This document shows, in pieces, positions 1 to 10,103 of a DNA stretch of 64,000 nt. Below the pieces are notes generated by a model. The model did no database searches and had not been told where the DNA came from. It saw only the letters and a list, made by a program, of their open reading frames with translations. The DNA is taken from contig NZ_QBTZ01000001.1 in the NCBI RefSeq assembly GCF_003058055.1, forward strand, positions 4,668,001-4,732,000, read 5' to 3'. Position 1 is the first letter of the stretch, and the number at the start of each line of letters is the position of its first letter. The position numbers and the translations under genes were made by a program. This stretch comes from Acidovorax sp. 107 (GTDB taxonomy: Bacteria > Pseudomonadota > Gammaproteobacteria > Burkholderiales > Burkholderiaceae_C).

Positions 1-1099
1 CGGTGAACAAGGGAATGCTGATCATGGCTTGGTAAGCTGCATCGGCCTGGGGGAACATTGCCGGCGTAAGCTGATAGCGGTCCCGCCAGTACGGGTGCCG
101 GTGCAGCGGCACATAGTGCACGCTGGTGCCGATGCCCCGGTCTGACAGCGCCTGGATCGCCTCGTCACGACCCATTGGCGCATCCGCTCGCAGCCGGATG
201 ACATAGAGGTGCCAGGCGTGGGTGTCGCCTTGAGGAGCCCGGGCGGGCAAGGTCAGGGGCAGGGGCGCCAACTGCTCATGGTAGCGGCTTGCCAGCACCT
301 CGCGCCGCTGCACAAATTGCGGCAGCCGCGCTAGTTGCTCCACGCCCATGGCGGCGGCTACGTCCGTCATGTTGTACTTGAAGCCGGGCGCGACGACCTC
401 GTAGTACCAAGCGGGGGTTTTGGAGGTGAATCGGTCAAACGTATCGCGGCTCATGCCGTGCAGCCGCATGGTGCGCATGCGCTGCGCAAGTGCCGGGTCG
501 CGCGTGACGGCCATGCCCCCTTCACCGGTGGTGATGGTCTTGTTGGCGTAGAAGCTAAACACCGTGACATCGGATGCCAACTGCCCCACCAGGGTGCCAC
601 GCCATGTGGTGGGCAAAGCATGAGCCGCATCTTCCACCACCTTGAGGTGATGCTCTTTAGCGATGGTCAGTATGGCGTCCATGTCGCATGCCAGCCCCCC
701 GTAGTGCACCGGCATGATGGCTTTTGTACGGGGTGTGATGGCCGCACGTGCTTTGGCCGGATCGATATTTAGAGTCACCGGGTCTACGTCCACCAGTACC
801 GGTTCGGCGCCCAGATAGCGCACCACCTCTACCGTGGCGGTAAATGTGAGGGTGGGTGCGATCACTTCGTCGCCCGGGCCGATGCCTAGAGCTTCCAGCG
901 CCAGGTGCAGCCCGGCTGTGGCGGAGTTGACGGCGATGCTCTGTAGCTCATTGCTTCCCAGATAATCTGTAAAGGCTTGCTCGAAAACGCGTGCCTTTGG
1001 GCCAGTGGTCACCCAGCCCGAGCGCAGGGCCTCGGAGACGGCCGCGATCTCGGCCTCGCCGATATCAGGGCGAGCGAAGGGGAGGAAAGGCTGGATCAT
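1..1099 (-). CDS. DegT/DnrJ/EryC1/StrS family sugar aminotransferase, 3' end beyond window
   Basis: Open frame reading leftwards and leaving the window, so the C-terminus is missing. The protein begins [18 protein letters not shown] and has the layout of PLP-dependent sugar-nucleotide aminotransferases: a GxxT-type N-terminal helix ([10 protein letters not shown]), a phosphate-binding region ([11 protein letters not shown]), the Asp pairing with the PLP ring nitrogen (VVEDAAHAL), and the PLP-binding lysine in [14 protein letters not shown]. The family moves an amino group from glutamate to a keto-sugar nucleotide in the cytoplasm. The ATG overlaps the stop of the upstream methyltransferase gene by 4 bases (ATGA), indicating translational coupling. 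It is the third aminotransferase of this family in the locus. Its substrate cannot be read from the sequence. Confidence 0.9.
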   Translation of the reverse strand, partial: MIQPFLPFARPDIGEAEIAAVSEALRSGWVTTGPKARVFEQAFTDYLGSNELQSIAVNSATAGLHLALEALGIGPGDEVIAPTLTFTATVEVVRYLGAEPVLVDVDPVTLNIDPAKARAAITPRTKAIMPVHYGGLACDMDAILTIAKEHHLKVVEDAAHALPTTWRGTLVGQLASDVTVFSFYANKTITTGEGGMAVTRDPALAQRMRTMRLHGMSRDTFDRFTSKTPAWYYEVVAPGFKYNMTDVAAAMGVEQLARLPQFVQRREVLASRYHEQLAPLPLTLPARAPQGDTHAWHLYVIRLRADAPMGRDEAIQALSDRGIGTSVHYVPLHRHPYWRDRYQLTPAMFPQADAAYQAMISIPLFT

Positions 1100-1791
1100 G
1101 ACTTGGCAATCCAGCAAATGATGTGTGTGCGCAGCCAGGGCAGGCTGTTAAACAGGGTGTAAAGCATGGGGTGAATGGGGGCCACGCGGCGCGCGAGTGG
1201 CGGGGCGAGTGTGACGCGCTGTGCACTGATGGTAGCTTGGGGGAACAGTGCTTTCACGCGCTGTAGCGGTACACCGCGCACGTCAGGATTATGTGGGTTA
1301 TCGAAGGTGAAGTCGTACCAAAGCACTGCGCCGCCTGGCTTGACCCATTGCCACAGGGCGGCGGCCAGTTGCTGTTGAAATAATTCATCCAGCAGCGAAG
1401 AAAAAACCGTAGAAACCATCACGACGTCTTGAGACCCGGGAGCAATGGGGACTTGCAGCGCATCGCCCTCCACTAGCTCCAGCGTCAGCGGAAGCGTCTG
1501 GCGCGCTTGGCGGTAGCGTTCGGGCAGCAATTCAATGCCGCTGAGGTGTTGGGGGGCGAAACCCACGCGCAGAAGTTCCAGCAAATTGCCGCCGGTACCG
1601 CAGCCGACCTCCAGCAAGCGCAGCGCTGCCAGGTCGGTCATGCTGTGCTGTCTGAATAGCTGCAGCATCGCGCGCTGCCGTTCTTGCACGCCCAAATAAA
1701 CCTCGGGGCGCAAGAAGTTGTAGCGCCCATCGCCCGGCGAGCGGCGGGCATACCTAATGCTGACCGCGCTGGGCTCGTCCGCGGGGCTCAT
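1096..1791 (-). CDS. class I SAM-dependent methyltransferase
   Basis: 231 residues. Motif I of class I methyltransferases is clear near residue 60 ([15 protein letters not shown]), followed by an acidic residue after strand 2 ([10 protein letters not shown]) and a motif III-like [17 protein letters not shown]. There is no signal peptide or membrane segment, so it should be cytoplasmic. It overlaps the upstream glycosyltransferase gene and the downstream aminotransferase gene by 4 bases each (ATGA), so it belongs to the same polysaccharide operon. It may methylate a sugar of the polysaccharide or a precursor, but the acceptor is unknown. Family assignment is secure; function within the pathway is inference from position. 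Confidence 0.88.
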   Translation of the reverse strand: MSPADEPSAVSIRYARRSPGDGRYNFLRPEVYLGVQERQRAMLQLFRQHSMTDLAALRLLEVGCGTGGNLLELLRVGFAPQHLSGIELLPERYRQARQTLPLTLELVEGDALQVPIAPGSQDVVMVSTVFSSLLDELFQQQLAAALWQWVKPGGAVLWYDFTFDNPHNPDVRGVPLQRVKALFPQATISAQRVTLAPPLARRVAPIHPMLYTLFNSLPWLRTHIICWIAKS

Positions 1792-3002
1792 GCCATGGCC
1801 TCCAGAAACTGCTGCGCAAGCACAGGGTAGGTGTGGTGAGCCAACACAAAAGCGCGCCCTCGTTGGCCCATGTCGCGTCGTTGTTGGGGTGTGGCTGCTG
1901 CGAGTTGGCGCAAGCCCTGAGCCACGGCCTGGGGTGACTCAGGCGTCACGGTCAGCCCGCAGTTTGCCTCTGCCACGGGGTCATTGCCCGCCTCTACCGA
2001 GTGCAAAACAGCGCAGCCCGCCATCATGTAGTCCATGAGTTTGTTGGGGGCAATGCCGAACCGATACAAAGGTGTGCGCTGCCAGCCAATATAGGCAATA
2101 TCGAACTGTGCTAACAAAGCCGGTATCTGCGTTTTAGGAATGGGATCAAACAGCGCGACGTTGTTCAGACCCTCGCTCTGCACCCGTTGTGCAAGCCGCG
2201 CCTTTTCATGACCGCTGCCCACCAATACGAAAGAGAACGGTGCATTGCGTAGCAGCACAGCAGCATCCAGAAGCACATCCATCGCGTTAGGCAGCCCGTG
2301 CGAGCCAGCGTAGCCGACGATGGTTCTGTCTACGCTCTTCAGTACCTTCAGGTAATCCGCCAGTGGGCCCGTCAGCGGCGCTGGTAGGTCGGGCCAATCT
2401 TCTGGCGATATGCCGTTGGGCACGATGTGCAGCTTGTGAAGGCTCAACCCGTGATTGGCCATATGCTCTGCCACCTTGGGCAGCATGGACACCACACAAT
2501 TCGCATCGCGGTAGGCGTCGTTCTCTGCCTTTTGACACAGCAGAATGAAGGGGTGCCACCAGGGCATGCCTGAAAGTTCCATTGGCGAGGCCGGCCAGAG
2601 GTCATGCACCTCATAGACTAGCTTTGCGTTCGCCAGCCGGGCGATGCGCCTTGCAACCCAGATATCCATGGGGTAAGTGCTGGATGCAATCACCACGTTG
2701 GGCTTGCACTCGACCACCAGTGAAGGCGCCATTCGCCACACCTGGTGCAGAAAACTCCAGATGTTCTTTACCCGGCCTAACCCGTTACCTTGATAGGCTG
2801 GGGTGGGTAGCCAACGGTAAGCAATCCCGTCCACTTCTTCTCGTGCCTTTCGCGGCTGCCGGGCGCGTACGTGCGAGAAGTCGGCCGCAACGATGGTGAC
2901 CTCGTGGCCAGTCCGCACCCATTCGCGGGCCAGGTAGTAGGGGCGGTATTCCATGCCCAGCGATGGGGTGCCGGCATAGTGATTGAGGTAGAGGACGTTC
3001 AC
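1788..3002 (-). CDS. glycosyltransferase family 4 (WbuB-like)
   Basis: About 404 residues from the GTG at 3002. The protein then begins VNVLYLNHYAG, matching the usual N-terminus of this GT4 group (YLNHYAGTPSLGMEYRPYYLA). A frame open back to 3152 would add about 50 residues of unrelated-looking sequence, so the GTG is preferred. The N-terminal Rossmann domain contains VYEVHDLWPASPMELSG. The C-terminal nucleotide-sugar-binding half carries IVGYAGSHGLPNAMDVLLDA and a loop ending KLMDYMMAGCAVLHS, the region that usually supplies the E-x7-E motif. The protein should transfer a sugar to a lipid-linked intermediate at the inner face of the membrane. The start codon overlaps the stop of a small upstream frame by 4 bases (GTGA). 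Confidence 0.87.
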   Translation of the reverse strand: MNVLYLNHYAGTPSLGMEYRPYYLAREWVRTGHEVTIVAADFSHVRARQPRKAREEVDGIAYRWLPTPAYQGNGLGRVKNIWSFLHQVWRMAPSLVVECKPNVVIASSTYPMDIWVARRIARLANAKLVYEVHDLWPASPMELSGMPWWHPFILLCQKAENDAYRDANCVVSMLPKVAEHMANHGLSLHKLHIVPNGISPEDWPDLPAPLTGPLADYLKVLKSVDRTIVGYAGSHGLPNAMDVLLDAAVLLRNAPFSFVLVGSGHEKARLAQRVQSEGLNNVALFDPIPKTQIPALLAQFDIAYIGWQRTPLYRFGIAPNKLMDYMMAGCAVLHSVEAGNDPVAEANCGLTVTPESPQAVAQGLRQLAAATPQQRRDMGQRGRAFVLAHHTYPVLAQQFLEAMA

Positions 3003-3241
3003 GTACACAGGTCCGCGTAAAAGTACTGCACAACGCGCGGTGCAACGTACCCCTCGCCATTGGGGCGGATGTCTGAGCCCTGAGTACACACCGTCTGAAG
3101 CACTGTCACGCCGACAGCCCCGGGCGAAAGTGAGGGGGGCAAACAATTCCAACCCGATTCCATGTGAGCAATTACGTGTAATGTTATGCCTGTCTTGATA
3201 AATTGCAGATTGACGTCCAGGATGGCGAGGGGGTTTTTCAT
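2999..3241 (-). CDS. possible small protein of unknown function (80 residues)
   Basis: Open frame starting with an ATG 16 bases after the flippase stop and ending in a TGA that overlaps the GTG of the glycosyltransferase gene by 4 bases. That spacing fits the tightly packed operon around it. The predicted protein starts MKNPLAILDVNLQFIKTG and has no recognisable motif, signal peptide or clear membrane segment. No good ribosome-binding site precedes the ATG. It could be a genuine small gene, a remnant of a lost gene, or chance open sequence. I do not recognise it. Confidence 0.3.
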   Translation of the reverse strand: MKNPLAILDVNLQFIKTGITLHVIAHMESGWNCLPPSLSPGAVGVTVLQTVCTQGSDIRPNGEGYVAPRVVQYFYADLCT

Positions 3242-3257
3242 TGTGAACTACGAGACA

Positions 3258-4676
3258 TCAACCGGGGGACTCGACGTTGGATTGATATCTGAATAGTCCT
3301 ATCAAACTACAAACGATACACATGCTTATCAGCAAGCTAAAATTGATAAAATGGATCAACGGCTGGTCCAGTTCGATTGACTTCATGATGAAACCTATAC
3401 CGAGAAAAACTATATAGGCCAATACTGCGAGAACGATTCGTCCGAGCTGAATCGGCAGTCGGTAGCTTTGCTGGCTTGCTCGGGCCCAAATCCAAAGATA
3501 TAGCACTGCAGTGATCAGAGTGGAGATTGCAGCGCCTAAGCCTTGAGCTATTGGGACAAAGATGAGGTTGAGAATCAATGCTACTAGACCGGTTAGCACG
3601 GTGATTGATAGCTGGGTCAGTGAGCGACGCGCAAGGGCTAAGCCCGGGAAGAATACATACATTTGCGACAGTAGTGTCGCTGGAACTAACCAAGCTACTA
3701 GTACGGCACTTGACAGGTATGCGGGTCCCGAAATCCACAAAATGAGATCTTGCGCATACAAGCTCAAACCCAAGCTAAGTACCAATGCCACTGTGGTGAA
3801 GCCTTCGAGCAAGCGAACTAATTGCCCCGGGGTTGCGGGTGCCGCATGGTAGCGGTACACGAGTGGGGTCAGGGCAGTCTGAACGCCGACGGTCAGTAGC
3901 GCAGTAACTGCCGCCGCTCTTGACGCGACAGCGTAGTATCCCACCTGCTCCAAATTAGCATAGGCGTTCAGAATGAAACGATTTACGTGAAAGCTGGTGA
4001 AGGTTGCCAGGCCTGCTGGAGCCAACGGCAGTGAGTAGGCAAGCATGCTGCGCAAAGGTTTCAGATCGAGCGTCCAATCGAACTGGGTTCGCAAGGCCCA
4101 GATGCTCACCCCGACCGCGCTGGCAGCCGCTAGCGTCTGGCCTGCCAGCACACCGGTAACGCCCCACTCGCGACCGAGGCTATACCCGAGTAGTAGTGTC
4201 AACAGGCTATACAAAACGCTAGTTGCAGCGTAGCTTAACGGTCGCATCGACCAGCGGAATTGGGCTTGTAGCTGAAGATACAATGCGTTGCAAGCGATGT
4301 AAGCTAGACCTGCCTGTACCAAGCTTGAGCGGTTTGTGGTGCGGTACAGAATTTCGGACAACGACTCAGAAAACGACAGAGCTAGCGCTAGAAAAGCACT
4401 GTGCATCAAAGTAGTGAAGCTTAGTGCGGTGCCTGCCATCTTGCGCCGTGCCTCCGGGTTCTGCAAGGCGGCCCACTCACGAGCTAGGCCTTGACCAACT
4501 TCCAGGGCAACTACTAGTGTTACTAGGACGCCCGAAGTGAGGATCAGATCTAGTGCGCCAAATGCTTCAGGGTCAAGGAAGCGAGTGTAAACAGGCACAG
4601 TGAGCAAAGCGAGTCCACGTGACGCGATCGCGCTGGCGGCATAAATACTGCCGTCACGCGCGAGTTGCTTCAACAT
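3258..4676 (-). CDS. polysaccharide flippase, Wzx/MATE-like (oligosaccharide transporter)
   Basis: 472 residues from the ATG at 4676. A longer frame to 4877 exists, but its extra 67 residues lie wholly inside the upstream gene and look unlike a flippase. The protein is strongly hydrophobic, with about twelve to fourteen predicted membrane segments (for example YSLPLAPAGLATFTSFHVNRF and the C-terminal IVLAVLAYIVFLGIGFIMKS). It has the typical N-terminal amphipathic start (MLKQLARDGSIYAASAIASRGLALLTV), as in the polysaccharide-transport branch of the MOP superfamily. Members flip undecaprenyl-linked repeat units across the inner membrane. It overlaps the upstream glycosyltransferase gene by 23 bases. 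A/T-rich codons are more frequent than in the core genes of this window, which suggests acquired DNA. Confidence 0.85.
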   Translation of the reverse strand: MLKQLARDGSIYAASAIASRGLALLTVPVYTRFLDPEAFGALDLILTSGVLVTLVVALEVGQGLAREWAALQNPEARRKMAGTALSFTTLMHSAFLALALSFSESLSEILYRTTNRSSLVQAGLAYIACNALYLQLQAQFRWSMRPLSYAATSVLYSLLTLLLGYSLGREWGVTGVLAGQTLAAASAVGVSIWALRTQFDWTLDLKPLRSMLAYSLPLAPAGLATFTSFHVNRFILNAYANLEQVGYYAVASRAAAVTALLTVGVQTALTPLVYRYHAAPATPGQLVRLLEGFTTVALVLSLGLSLYAQDLILWISGPAYLSSAVLVAWLVPATLLSQMYVFFPGLALARRSLTQLSITVLTGLVALILNLIFVPIAQGLGAAISTLITAVLYLWIWARASQQSYRLPIQLGRIVLAVLAYIVFLGIGFIMKSIELDQPLIHFINFSLLISMCIVCSLIGLFRYQSNVESPG

Positions 4677-5991
4677 TGCTTGCCTTGGATTCGTCGTGCC
4701 GGGCCCAAAAGAGGTAGGCTTTGCTAAGCGATGGCTTGTCGTCCAAGCCCAGCGCACTTTCTCCATACGCGTCAACCAACTCGCGAACGCGACGGCGTCC
4801 TTCAATTTCGTCAAGCCCGCAACCGTGTAGGTAGGTTGCCGTCCGCGGGTCAAACCACCAAGCATCTGGCACCTCACCCCTTAGACATGCCACCAAACGA
4901 CCTGCCACTGCCTCGCAGGACCACGTAGATTGGACAAAATTGATGGCAGCTTTGCCCAAAGATCGACGTGCGTCTGCGTCTCTCACCAACGCCTCCAGCG
5001 CCGACTCGAATTGATCAGGATCTACGAAGCGGCTGGGGGGCATTGGCCAATCGCCTTCTATCAAGCTCGGTGCGCGTGCGAGGTAGCTGCCTACGATTGC
5101 AGGCTTGCCGAGCTGGGCTGCCTCGGTTGCTAGCCCAGCCATCGGTGTATCAGAAAACAATTGATCCACAACCAGATCGCAACGTCGGATTTCGTCGAGC
5201 ACGTGGGCGTTACTGAGGCCGCTGATCTTTATCCACTCGATTTGAAGTCCACGCGACAACAAAGAGTTGACTATCCGCTCGATCCTCTCCGTTCCCTTCA
5301 CTTGAGGATTGGAAGGGCTGTGGAGTAACTTAATTTTTTTATTGGTGGGTGTGGTCTGTATATCCAAGTGCTCGTCTTGCATTGAGGCTGGTTGTGCTTG
5401 ACGTTCAGTGAGCGTGCAGGGAAAACCAAAGGCAAACCAGTTGATGACAGGTCTGCGATTGAACTGCGCGGTGCCCGGGGCATTGATGCAAGTCACTCCA
5501 GCACTTTCGAAACGATGAACGCGTCGGCGAATCTTTTGAGTGAGTCGTTTCATCGCCTTTGCTCCAGACCAAGGCCAGGCACCATTAACGTATGGCGGAC
5601 GAGCATCTGAGCCTACAAATAGCACTATGGTGCGTTTACCAAGATGACGCATCAAGAGGAGTTCAAAGCGAGTATTCGTGATGGACTTGCCAGATAGAAA
5701 TACAAACGCTTCGTACCGGATCAAAGAAAGCACAAGGACCGGCCATGCCAACAGCAGGTGGATCGCCGCGACCGGCCAAGTCCACACAGAACCTCTGGAC
5801 CGCAGGTTGCGCGAAATACCTCCAGTGGCATGCCACCATCGAGTGACGATATTAGTGTGTTGAACTGCCTCGTATGCGAAAGGGTGCGGTGACTCGAAGA
5901 CTCCGTCGGCGTGGTAACCCAGACGGCGCAAACCGTGTGTCAGGCCATGTCCAATGCCAGCAACCTCAGTTGGACCGATAAAGATTCTCAC
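4654..5991 (-). CDS. putative glycosyltransferase of the polysaccharide locus
   Basis: 445 residues. The N-terminus MRIFIGPTEVAGIGHGL resembles GT-B glycosyltransferases. A hydrophobic stretch near residue 75 (VAAIHLLLAWPVLVLSLI) suggests membrane association. The C-terminal half has the GT4/GT1-like KLLHSPSNPQVKGTERIERIV and the CDLVVDQL...PMAGLATEAAQLGKPAI region that usually binds the donor nucleotide. No close family name can be given. Position between the flippase and sugar-modification genes supports a role in repeat-unit assembly on the cytoplasmic side of the membrane. It overlaps the flippase gene by 23 bases and is separated from the upstream acyltransferase gene by only 19 bases. 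Confidence 0.75.
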   Translation of the reverse strand: MRIFIGPTEVAGIGHGLTHGLRRLGYHADGVFESPHPFAYEAVQHTNIVTRWWHATGGISRNLRSRGSVWTWPVAAIHLLLAWPVLVLSLIRYEAFVFLSGKSITNTRFELLLMRHLGKRTIVLFVGSDARPPYVNGAWPWSGAKAMKRLTQKIRRRVHRFESAGVTCINAPGTAQFNRRPVINWFAFGFPCTLTERQAQPASMQDEHLDIQTTPTNKKIKLLHSPSNPQVKGTERIERIVNSLLSRGLQIEWIKISGLSNAHVLDEIRRCDLVVDQLFSDTPMAGLATEAAQLGKPAIVGSYLARAPSLIEGDWPMPPSRFVDPDQFESALEALVRDADARRSLGKAAINFVQSTWSCEAVAGRLVACLRGEVPDAWWFDPRTATYLHGCGLDEIEGRRRVRELVDAYGESALGLDDKPSLSKAYLFWARHDESKASNVEATRA

Positions 5992-6010
5992 GTATTTTCT
6001 CTATTCAGAC

Positions 6011-6637
6011 TTACTCACCGCGTTGAGCCTGCAACTCAGCTTGGAGTGCGGTAAGAAAGCTGTCATTCACTTGGCCAACCGGCCGCGCAGGTGCGCCAGC
6101 GACTATCACTCCGGCTTCCACATTGGATGTGACGCACGAATTGGGAAGTACAACCGCACCGTCTCCGATCGTTATCCCTGGATTGAGTACGGTATGACCA
6201 ACGATGTAGCATCGGCTGCCGATGCGTGTCTGGCGTTGAATCACGTGTGCTCCACCGGGTATATTTGTTCCTAGTAGGTTGGCTAAGATACTGGTATGAG
6301 TCCAAACGTACACGCCAACACCTATCGTCGTGTGGTCGCCGATCTCAAGTCCTCCTGATGCATCTATATAAGTATTTTCACCAATCCAGACATGCTCGCC
6401 GCAGATCAACTTCTCTGGCATAAGAATTTTGGTTTGCTCGCGGACTCGGCAACTTTCAGGTAATCCATAGAGCTTGGCTCGTTCGTCGTCAGCCAGTAAT
6501 TCAGAGAGCCATCGAAGCGATATTTGCCGACGCAGCGCGGCGTTTCTTGGACTTTCTATTTTGGCCGCTAAGACTTCATCAATCAGGCCATCAAGATTTG
6601 GTACAAAGGCTCTTAGTAGTTGATCAAGGGCATCCAT
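6011..6637 (-). CDS. left-handed beta-helix (hexapeptide) acyltransferase
   Basis: 208 residues. From about residue 75 on there are repeated hexapeptide-type motifs (LICGEHVWIGENTYIDASGG, LEIGDHTTIGVGVYVWTHT, VLNPGITIGDGAVVLPNSCV) ending in VIVAGAPARPVGQ. This is the signature of trimeric acetyl- or acyltransferases of the LbH superfamily. The N-terminal 70 residues are helical and not typical of the small PglD/NeuD type. An acetyl-CoA-dependent O- or N-acetylation of a sugar or sugar nucleotide is the likely reaction. The neighbouring aminotransferase gene (19 bases upstream) makes N-acetylation of an amino sugar attractive, but that is inference. Confidence 0.85.
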   Translation of the reverse strand: MDALDQLLRAFVPNLDGLIDEVLAAKIESPRNAALRRQISLRWLSELLADDERAKLYGLPESCRVREQTKILMPEKLICGEHVWIGENTYIDASGGLEIGDHTTIGVGVYVWTHTSILANLLGTNIPGGAHVIQRQTRIGSRCYIVGHTVLNPGITIGDGAVVLPNSCVTSNVEAGVIVAGAPARPVGQVNDSFLTALQAELQAQRGE

Positions 6638-6655
6638 CGCGAGTAATCAGGTGGT

Positions 6656-7783
6656 CTAATGGTTGTTTGGGTGCAACAGCAGTCGACTCAGCAAATTGGT
6701 GACTCGCTCCACCTCTGGTGATCCATAGCTTTCGCAGAACGGGAGTGCCAACCCGTGCTTGTAAAGATTCGAGGCATGGACTCCAGTTGGTAGGGGTTGA
6801 ATATTTTCAAACGCCGGTTGCATAGAAAGGCATTGGGCGCCAATGTTGGTCTCGATACCTTCTCCGGCCAAGTCGCGTATCAGCCTGTCCCGGTCGATGT
6901 CGGCTCTCAGCACGACCATGAAGGTTTGCCAACTGTGTCCTGGATGTTTGGCTGGGAGGGTCATGATCCCCGCAGACACCATAGGTGCTAAGGCTTGGCA
7001 GTAATTAGCTGCAAGTACGCGCCGTTGATCAATCCAACGTGGCAGATGCGGTAACTGGACTACTCCCATTGCGGATTGAATGTCTGTCAATCTCAGGTTG
7101 TAGCCAGGCTCCTCGAATCGGACTCCCTGGGGTTGACGAACGATGCCATGATTACGTAAGAGGCGAAGCTTGGCCGCCAAGACGTCGTCGTCCGTCGAAA
7201 GAATGCCGCCTTCACCAGTGGTCAGAGTCTTGCGCGGATGCAATGACCAGCAGCCGATGTCTCCCTGCGTGCCGCAAGCCTTCCCGTTCTCAGTTGCGCC
7301 TATGGCGCAGGCCGCGTCTTCGACCACCTTCAAGCCGTGATATCGTGCGAGCGGGAGGAGCGCTCGCATGTCGGCGGGATGGCCAAATTCGTGTACAGGG
7401 ATGAAGGCTCGTAATAGTTCAGGGCCTCGCCATGCGTCGATTGCGGCCGCGACTGAGTCAGGTGTGACGCAATAGGTCGAAGGGTCAACGTCTACCAGAA
7501 CGGGGTGGGCGCCTACCAAGCGAACGACATTACCAGTGGCTGGAAACGTGAAATTTGGAATGAGCACTGCATCACCTGGTCCGATGCCTAGTGCTACGAG
7601 CGCAAGGTGTAAAGCCGCCGTGCCGGAGGAGACGACTATTGCATGGCGCACGCCAAGAAAGTCTTGCAATATGGCTTCGAAGTGCTGACCTTGCGCGCCA
7701 TAAATGAGTTGACCCGATCGCAAAACAGCGTTGACAGCCTCGATTACAGACTCGTCAATTGAGGGAGTGGACAGGCGAAGCAT
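6656..7783 (-). CDS. DegT/DnrJ/EryC1/StrS family sugar aminotransferase
   Basis: 375 residues, full length for the family. Seen directly: [20 protein letters not shown] for cofactor phosphate binding, VVEDAACAIGATENGK with the ring-nitrogen aspartate, and the PLP lysine in SLHPRKTLTTGEGG. The enzyme should aminate a keto-sugar nucleotide using glutamate. It lies 14 bases downstream of an NAD-dependent epimerase/dehydratase gene and just upstream of an acyltransferase gene. The three could form a keto-sugar, amino-sugar, acetamido-sugar series separate from the Wbp-type set further upstream. The exact sugar cannot be deduced. Confidence 0.92.
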   Translation of the reverse strand: MLRLSTPSIDESVIEAVNAVLRSGQLIYGAQGQHFEAILQDFLGVRHAIVVSSGTAALHLALVALGIGPGDAVLIPNFTFPATGNVVRLVGAHPVLVDVDPSTYCVTPDSVAAAIDAWRGPELLRAFIPVHEFGHPADMRALLPLARYHGLKVVEDAACAIGATENGKACGTQGDIGCWSLHPRKTLTTGEGGILSTDDDVLAAKLRLLRNHGIVRQPQGVRFEEPGYNLRLTDIQSAMGVVQLPHLPRWIDQRRVLAANYCQALAPMVSAGIMTLPAKHPGHSWQTFMVVLRADIDRDRLIRDLAGEGIETNIGAQCLSMQPAFENIQPLPTGVHASNLYKHGLALPFCESYGSPEVERVTNLLSRLLLHPNNH

Positions 7784-7797
7784 CGAAGCATTCCGAT

Positions 7798-8787
7798 TCA
7801 GTTAAGGAAGATCGGCGCTAAGCTAGGCAGACTTGTTTCGTTAGCTGCGATCCATTTGGCTGTTTGTCGTAAACCATCTTCAAGCTCGATGGCCGCTGAG
7901 AAACCGATTAGTTCCCGCGCCTTCTCGACATTGGGAATTCTTAACTCAATGTCTGCGGATAAGGCTGGGCGAAATTGTACCCGCGAACGGCTTCCGGTCA
8001 CGCGTAATACTGCCTCGGCTAGACCATAGATGGTCACCACGGCACGAGCATTACCGATGTTGAAGGATTCGCCGATGGATTTGGGATGCTGCAGACACTG
8101 CATAACGCCCTCTACCATATCATCGACAAAACACCAAGCGCGAATTTGAGTGCCATCTCCAAAGATGAGTAGATCCTCGTTTTTTAGTGCTTTGCGGATG
8201 AAGATGGAAAGTGCGCCCTCTCCGGTTTGCCCTGGCCCGTAGACGTTGAAGGGCCGTACCGTTACTGTCGGTAAGCCGTACTGCTTGAAGTATGCGTGAG
8301 CAAGGTGTTCCCCAGCTAGTTTGCTGACTGCATATGTCCAGCGCGCTTCACCGACTGCGCCGGTTACTGTACTGGCTGTTTCCTGCACCCGAAAGGCGTG
8401 GGAGCCGAATACTTCGGAAGTTGAGAATTCCAAAAAACGCTCTACGCCACCGATCTGGTGGGCCGCTTCGAGTGTATTAGCTGTGCCGATCATATTGACC
8501 CGCATTGTGGTCACCGGGTTACGAACCGTGCTCTCGATACCTGCAATTGCGGCAGCGTGTACCACCAACTGGGAACCAGCCATAGATTTCTTTAGATGGT
8601 CAAAATCCAGCACATCCCCTCGAATTTGCCGTACGTTTGAATGATTGGCGTAGGTGGTGTCTTTCAAAGTATTGCGCGTATAGTTATCAAAAACAACGAT
8701 GTGATTGTGGTCTGCCAAGCGTGCAATTAGAGTGCTGGCGATGAAGCCGGCACCGCCGGTGATGAAAATTGTTTTATTGCTAATCAT
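7798..8787 (-). CDS. NAD-dependent epimerase/dehydratase (extended SDR)
   Basis: 329 residues from the ATG at 8787. A TTG-initiated extension of 13 residues (to 8826) is possible but less likely. The NAD-binding glycine motif is at the N-terminus ([14 protein letters not shown]) and the catalytic Tyr-x3-Lys is in [12 protein letters not shown]. Other landmarks are the sugar-nucleotide pattern [11 protein letters not shown] and a [14 protein letters not shown] region near residue 225, typical of extended SDRs acting on UDP- or dTDP-sugars. It probably supplies the keto- or epimerised sugar used by the aminotransferase gene 14 bases downstream. Codons are more A/T-rich than in the flanking core genes. 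Which nucleotide sugar it uses is not readable. Confidence 0.9.
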   Translation of the reverse strand: MISNKTIFITGGAGFIASTLIARLADHNHIVVFDNYTRNTLKDTTYANHSNVRQIRGDVLDFDHLKKSMAGSQLVVHAAAIAGIESTVRNPVTTMRVNMIGTANTLEAAHQIGGVERFLEFSTSEVFGSHAFRVQETASTVTGAVGEARWTYAVSKLAGEHLAHAYFKQYGLPTVTVRPFNVYGPGQTGEGALSIFIRKALKNEDLLIFGDGTQIRAWCFVDDMVEGVMQCLQHPKSIGESFNIGNARAVVTIYGLAEAVLRVTGSRSRVQFRPALSADIELRIPNVEKARELIGFSAAIELEDGLRQTAKWIAANETSLPSLAPIFLN

Positions 8788-8971
8788 TTTTTTCTGTGGA
8801 CCCAGTAAATAGCCCTTGGGGTTCAACTTTGCAAGTGTCCTTGCCAGATGCCTGCGATATTAGCCTTTATCAGAGCGCGGGGCAAATGAGAAGATTAAAC
8901 TGAACTCTCGTCTCTGCGATGAGGTACTGTTTTTAGATCGATTTTTAATTATCGTCTTTCCCCCAAAGGGG
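8788..8971 (-). other. A+T-rich junction inside the polysaccharide operon
   Basis: A 184-base interval with no credible gene, between the Wbp-like block and the epimerase block. It is the only sizeable break between genes downstream of 14875, where neighbours otherwise overlap or sit a few bases apart. It contains a short CCCC-AAA-GGGG inverted repeat near 8964 without a following T-run in the direction of transcription. The A+T-rich tract could hold a promoter for the downstream genes, but I see no convincing -35/-10 pair. It may mark a junction between gene blocks of different origin. Confidence 0.4.
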
Positions 8972-10103
8972 CTAAAAATAATATTTTCCAAAAGCAGCCT
9001 CGATAGTGGCTTGTGCGACGCGATGAATAATATTTACATCCAAATACGGGTGCATAGGCAAACCCAGCACACTTTGTGCTACCGCATCGCCCACGGGTAA
9101 AATGGCGCGGGTATCAGCTACGGCAGGTTGTTGATTCAAAGGGAGTGGATAATGCACCGCGGTGGGGATGCCAACTAGCTTCAGTTGGTCTTTCACTTGT
9201 TCGCGGTGGGGCACTTGCACGGTGTATTGTGCCCAGGCACTGGTATTGTGGGGTTCGATATGAGGCGCGGTGATAGCGAGAGGGCCATCACTTCCGCCCT
9301 CTCCTTGAAGTAGGCGAGGGCGTAATAGCGCGGTGTAATGTTTGGCCGCTTGTTGGCGGGCTGCAATTTCTTCGTCCAGGATACCTAGCTTGGGCAGCAG
9401 AATGGCGGCCTGCAGCGTGTCCAGTCGGCTATTGACGCCCACGCGGATGTGGTGGTAACGGCGGTCCTGGCCATGGCGGGCGATCTGGCGCATCACCTTG
9501 GCCAGTTCATCGTCATTAGTGAAAATAGCTCCGCCGTCCCCGTAGCAGCCCAGGGGTTTGCTGGGGAAGAAGCTGGTACAGGCGATTGAAGTCAAGTTAC
9601 AACTTTTGCGGCCTTTGTAAGTGGCGCCAAAGCTTTGAGCCGCGTCTTCGATGACGGTAATGCCGTGTTTTTGGGCGACAGCGTTAATGGCGTCGTAGTC
9701 TGCACACTGGCCGTAAAGACTGACGGGGATGATGGCTTTGGTACGTGGTGTGATTGCGGCCTCCAGCAGGGCTGGATTCAAGTTGTAGGTACGCGGGTCA
9801 ATGTCCACATATATGGGTTTGGCGCGCAGCAATGCCACTGTTTCTGCTGTCGCAATGTAGGTAAAACCGGGTGTTATGACTTCATCGCCCGGGCCTATGC
9901 CCAGGGCCATTTGCGCGATCTGCAGTGCGTCAGTGCCATTGGCCACAGTGATGCAGTGTTTGGCGCCAGTGTAGGCGGCCAACCTTTCTTCCAACTCGGC
10001 GACCTCAGGGCCTAGGATGTACTGCCCGTGTGCCAACACACGGGTAATCGCGGAGTCGATCTGACTTTTGATACGTGCCTGCTGGGCCTTGAGGTCGATG
10101 AAG

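Noticed and set aside
3003..3152. N-terminal extension of the GT4 glycosyltransferase
   Set aside because: The extra 50 residues do not look like the family, whose similarity begins at the GTG at 3002.
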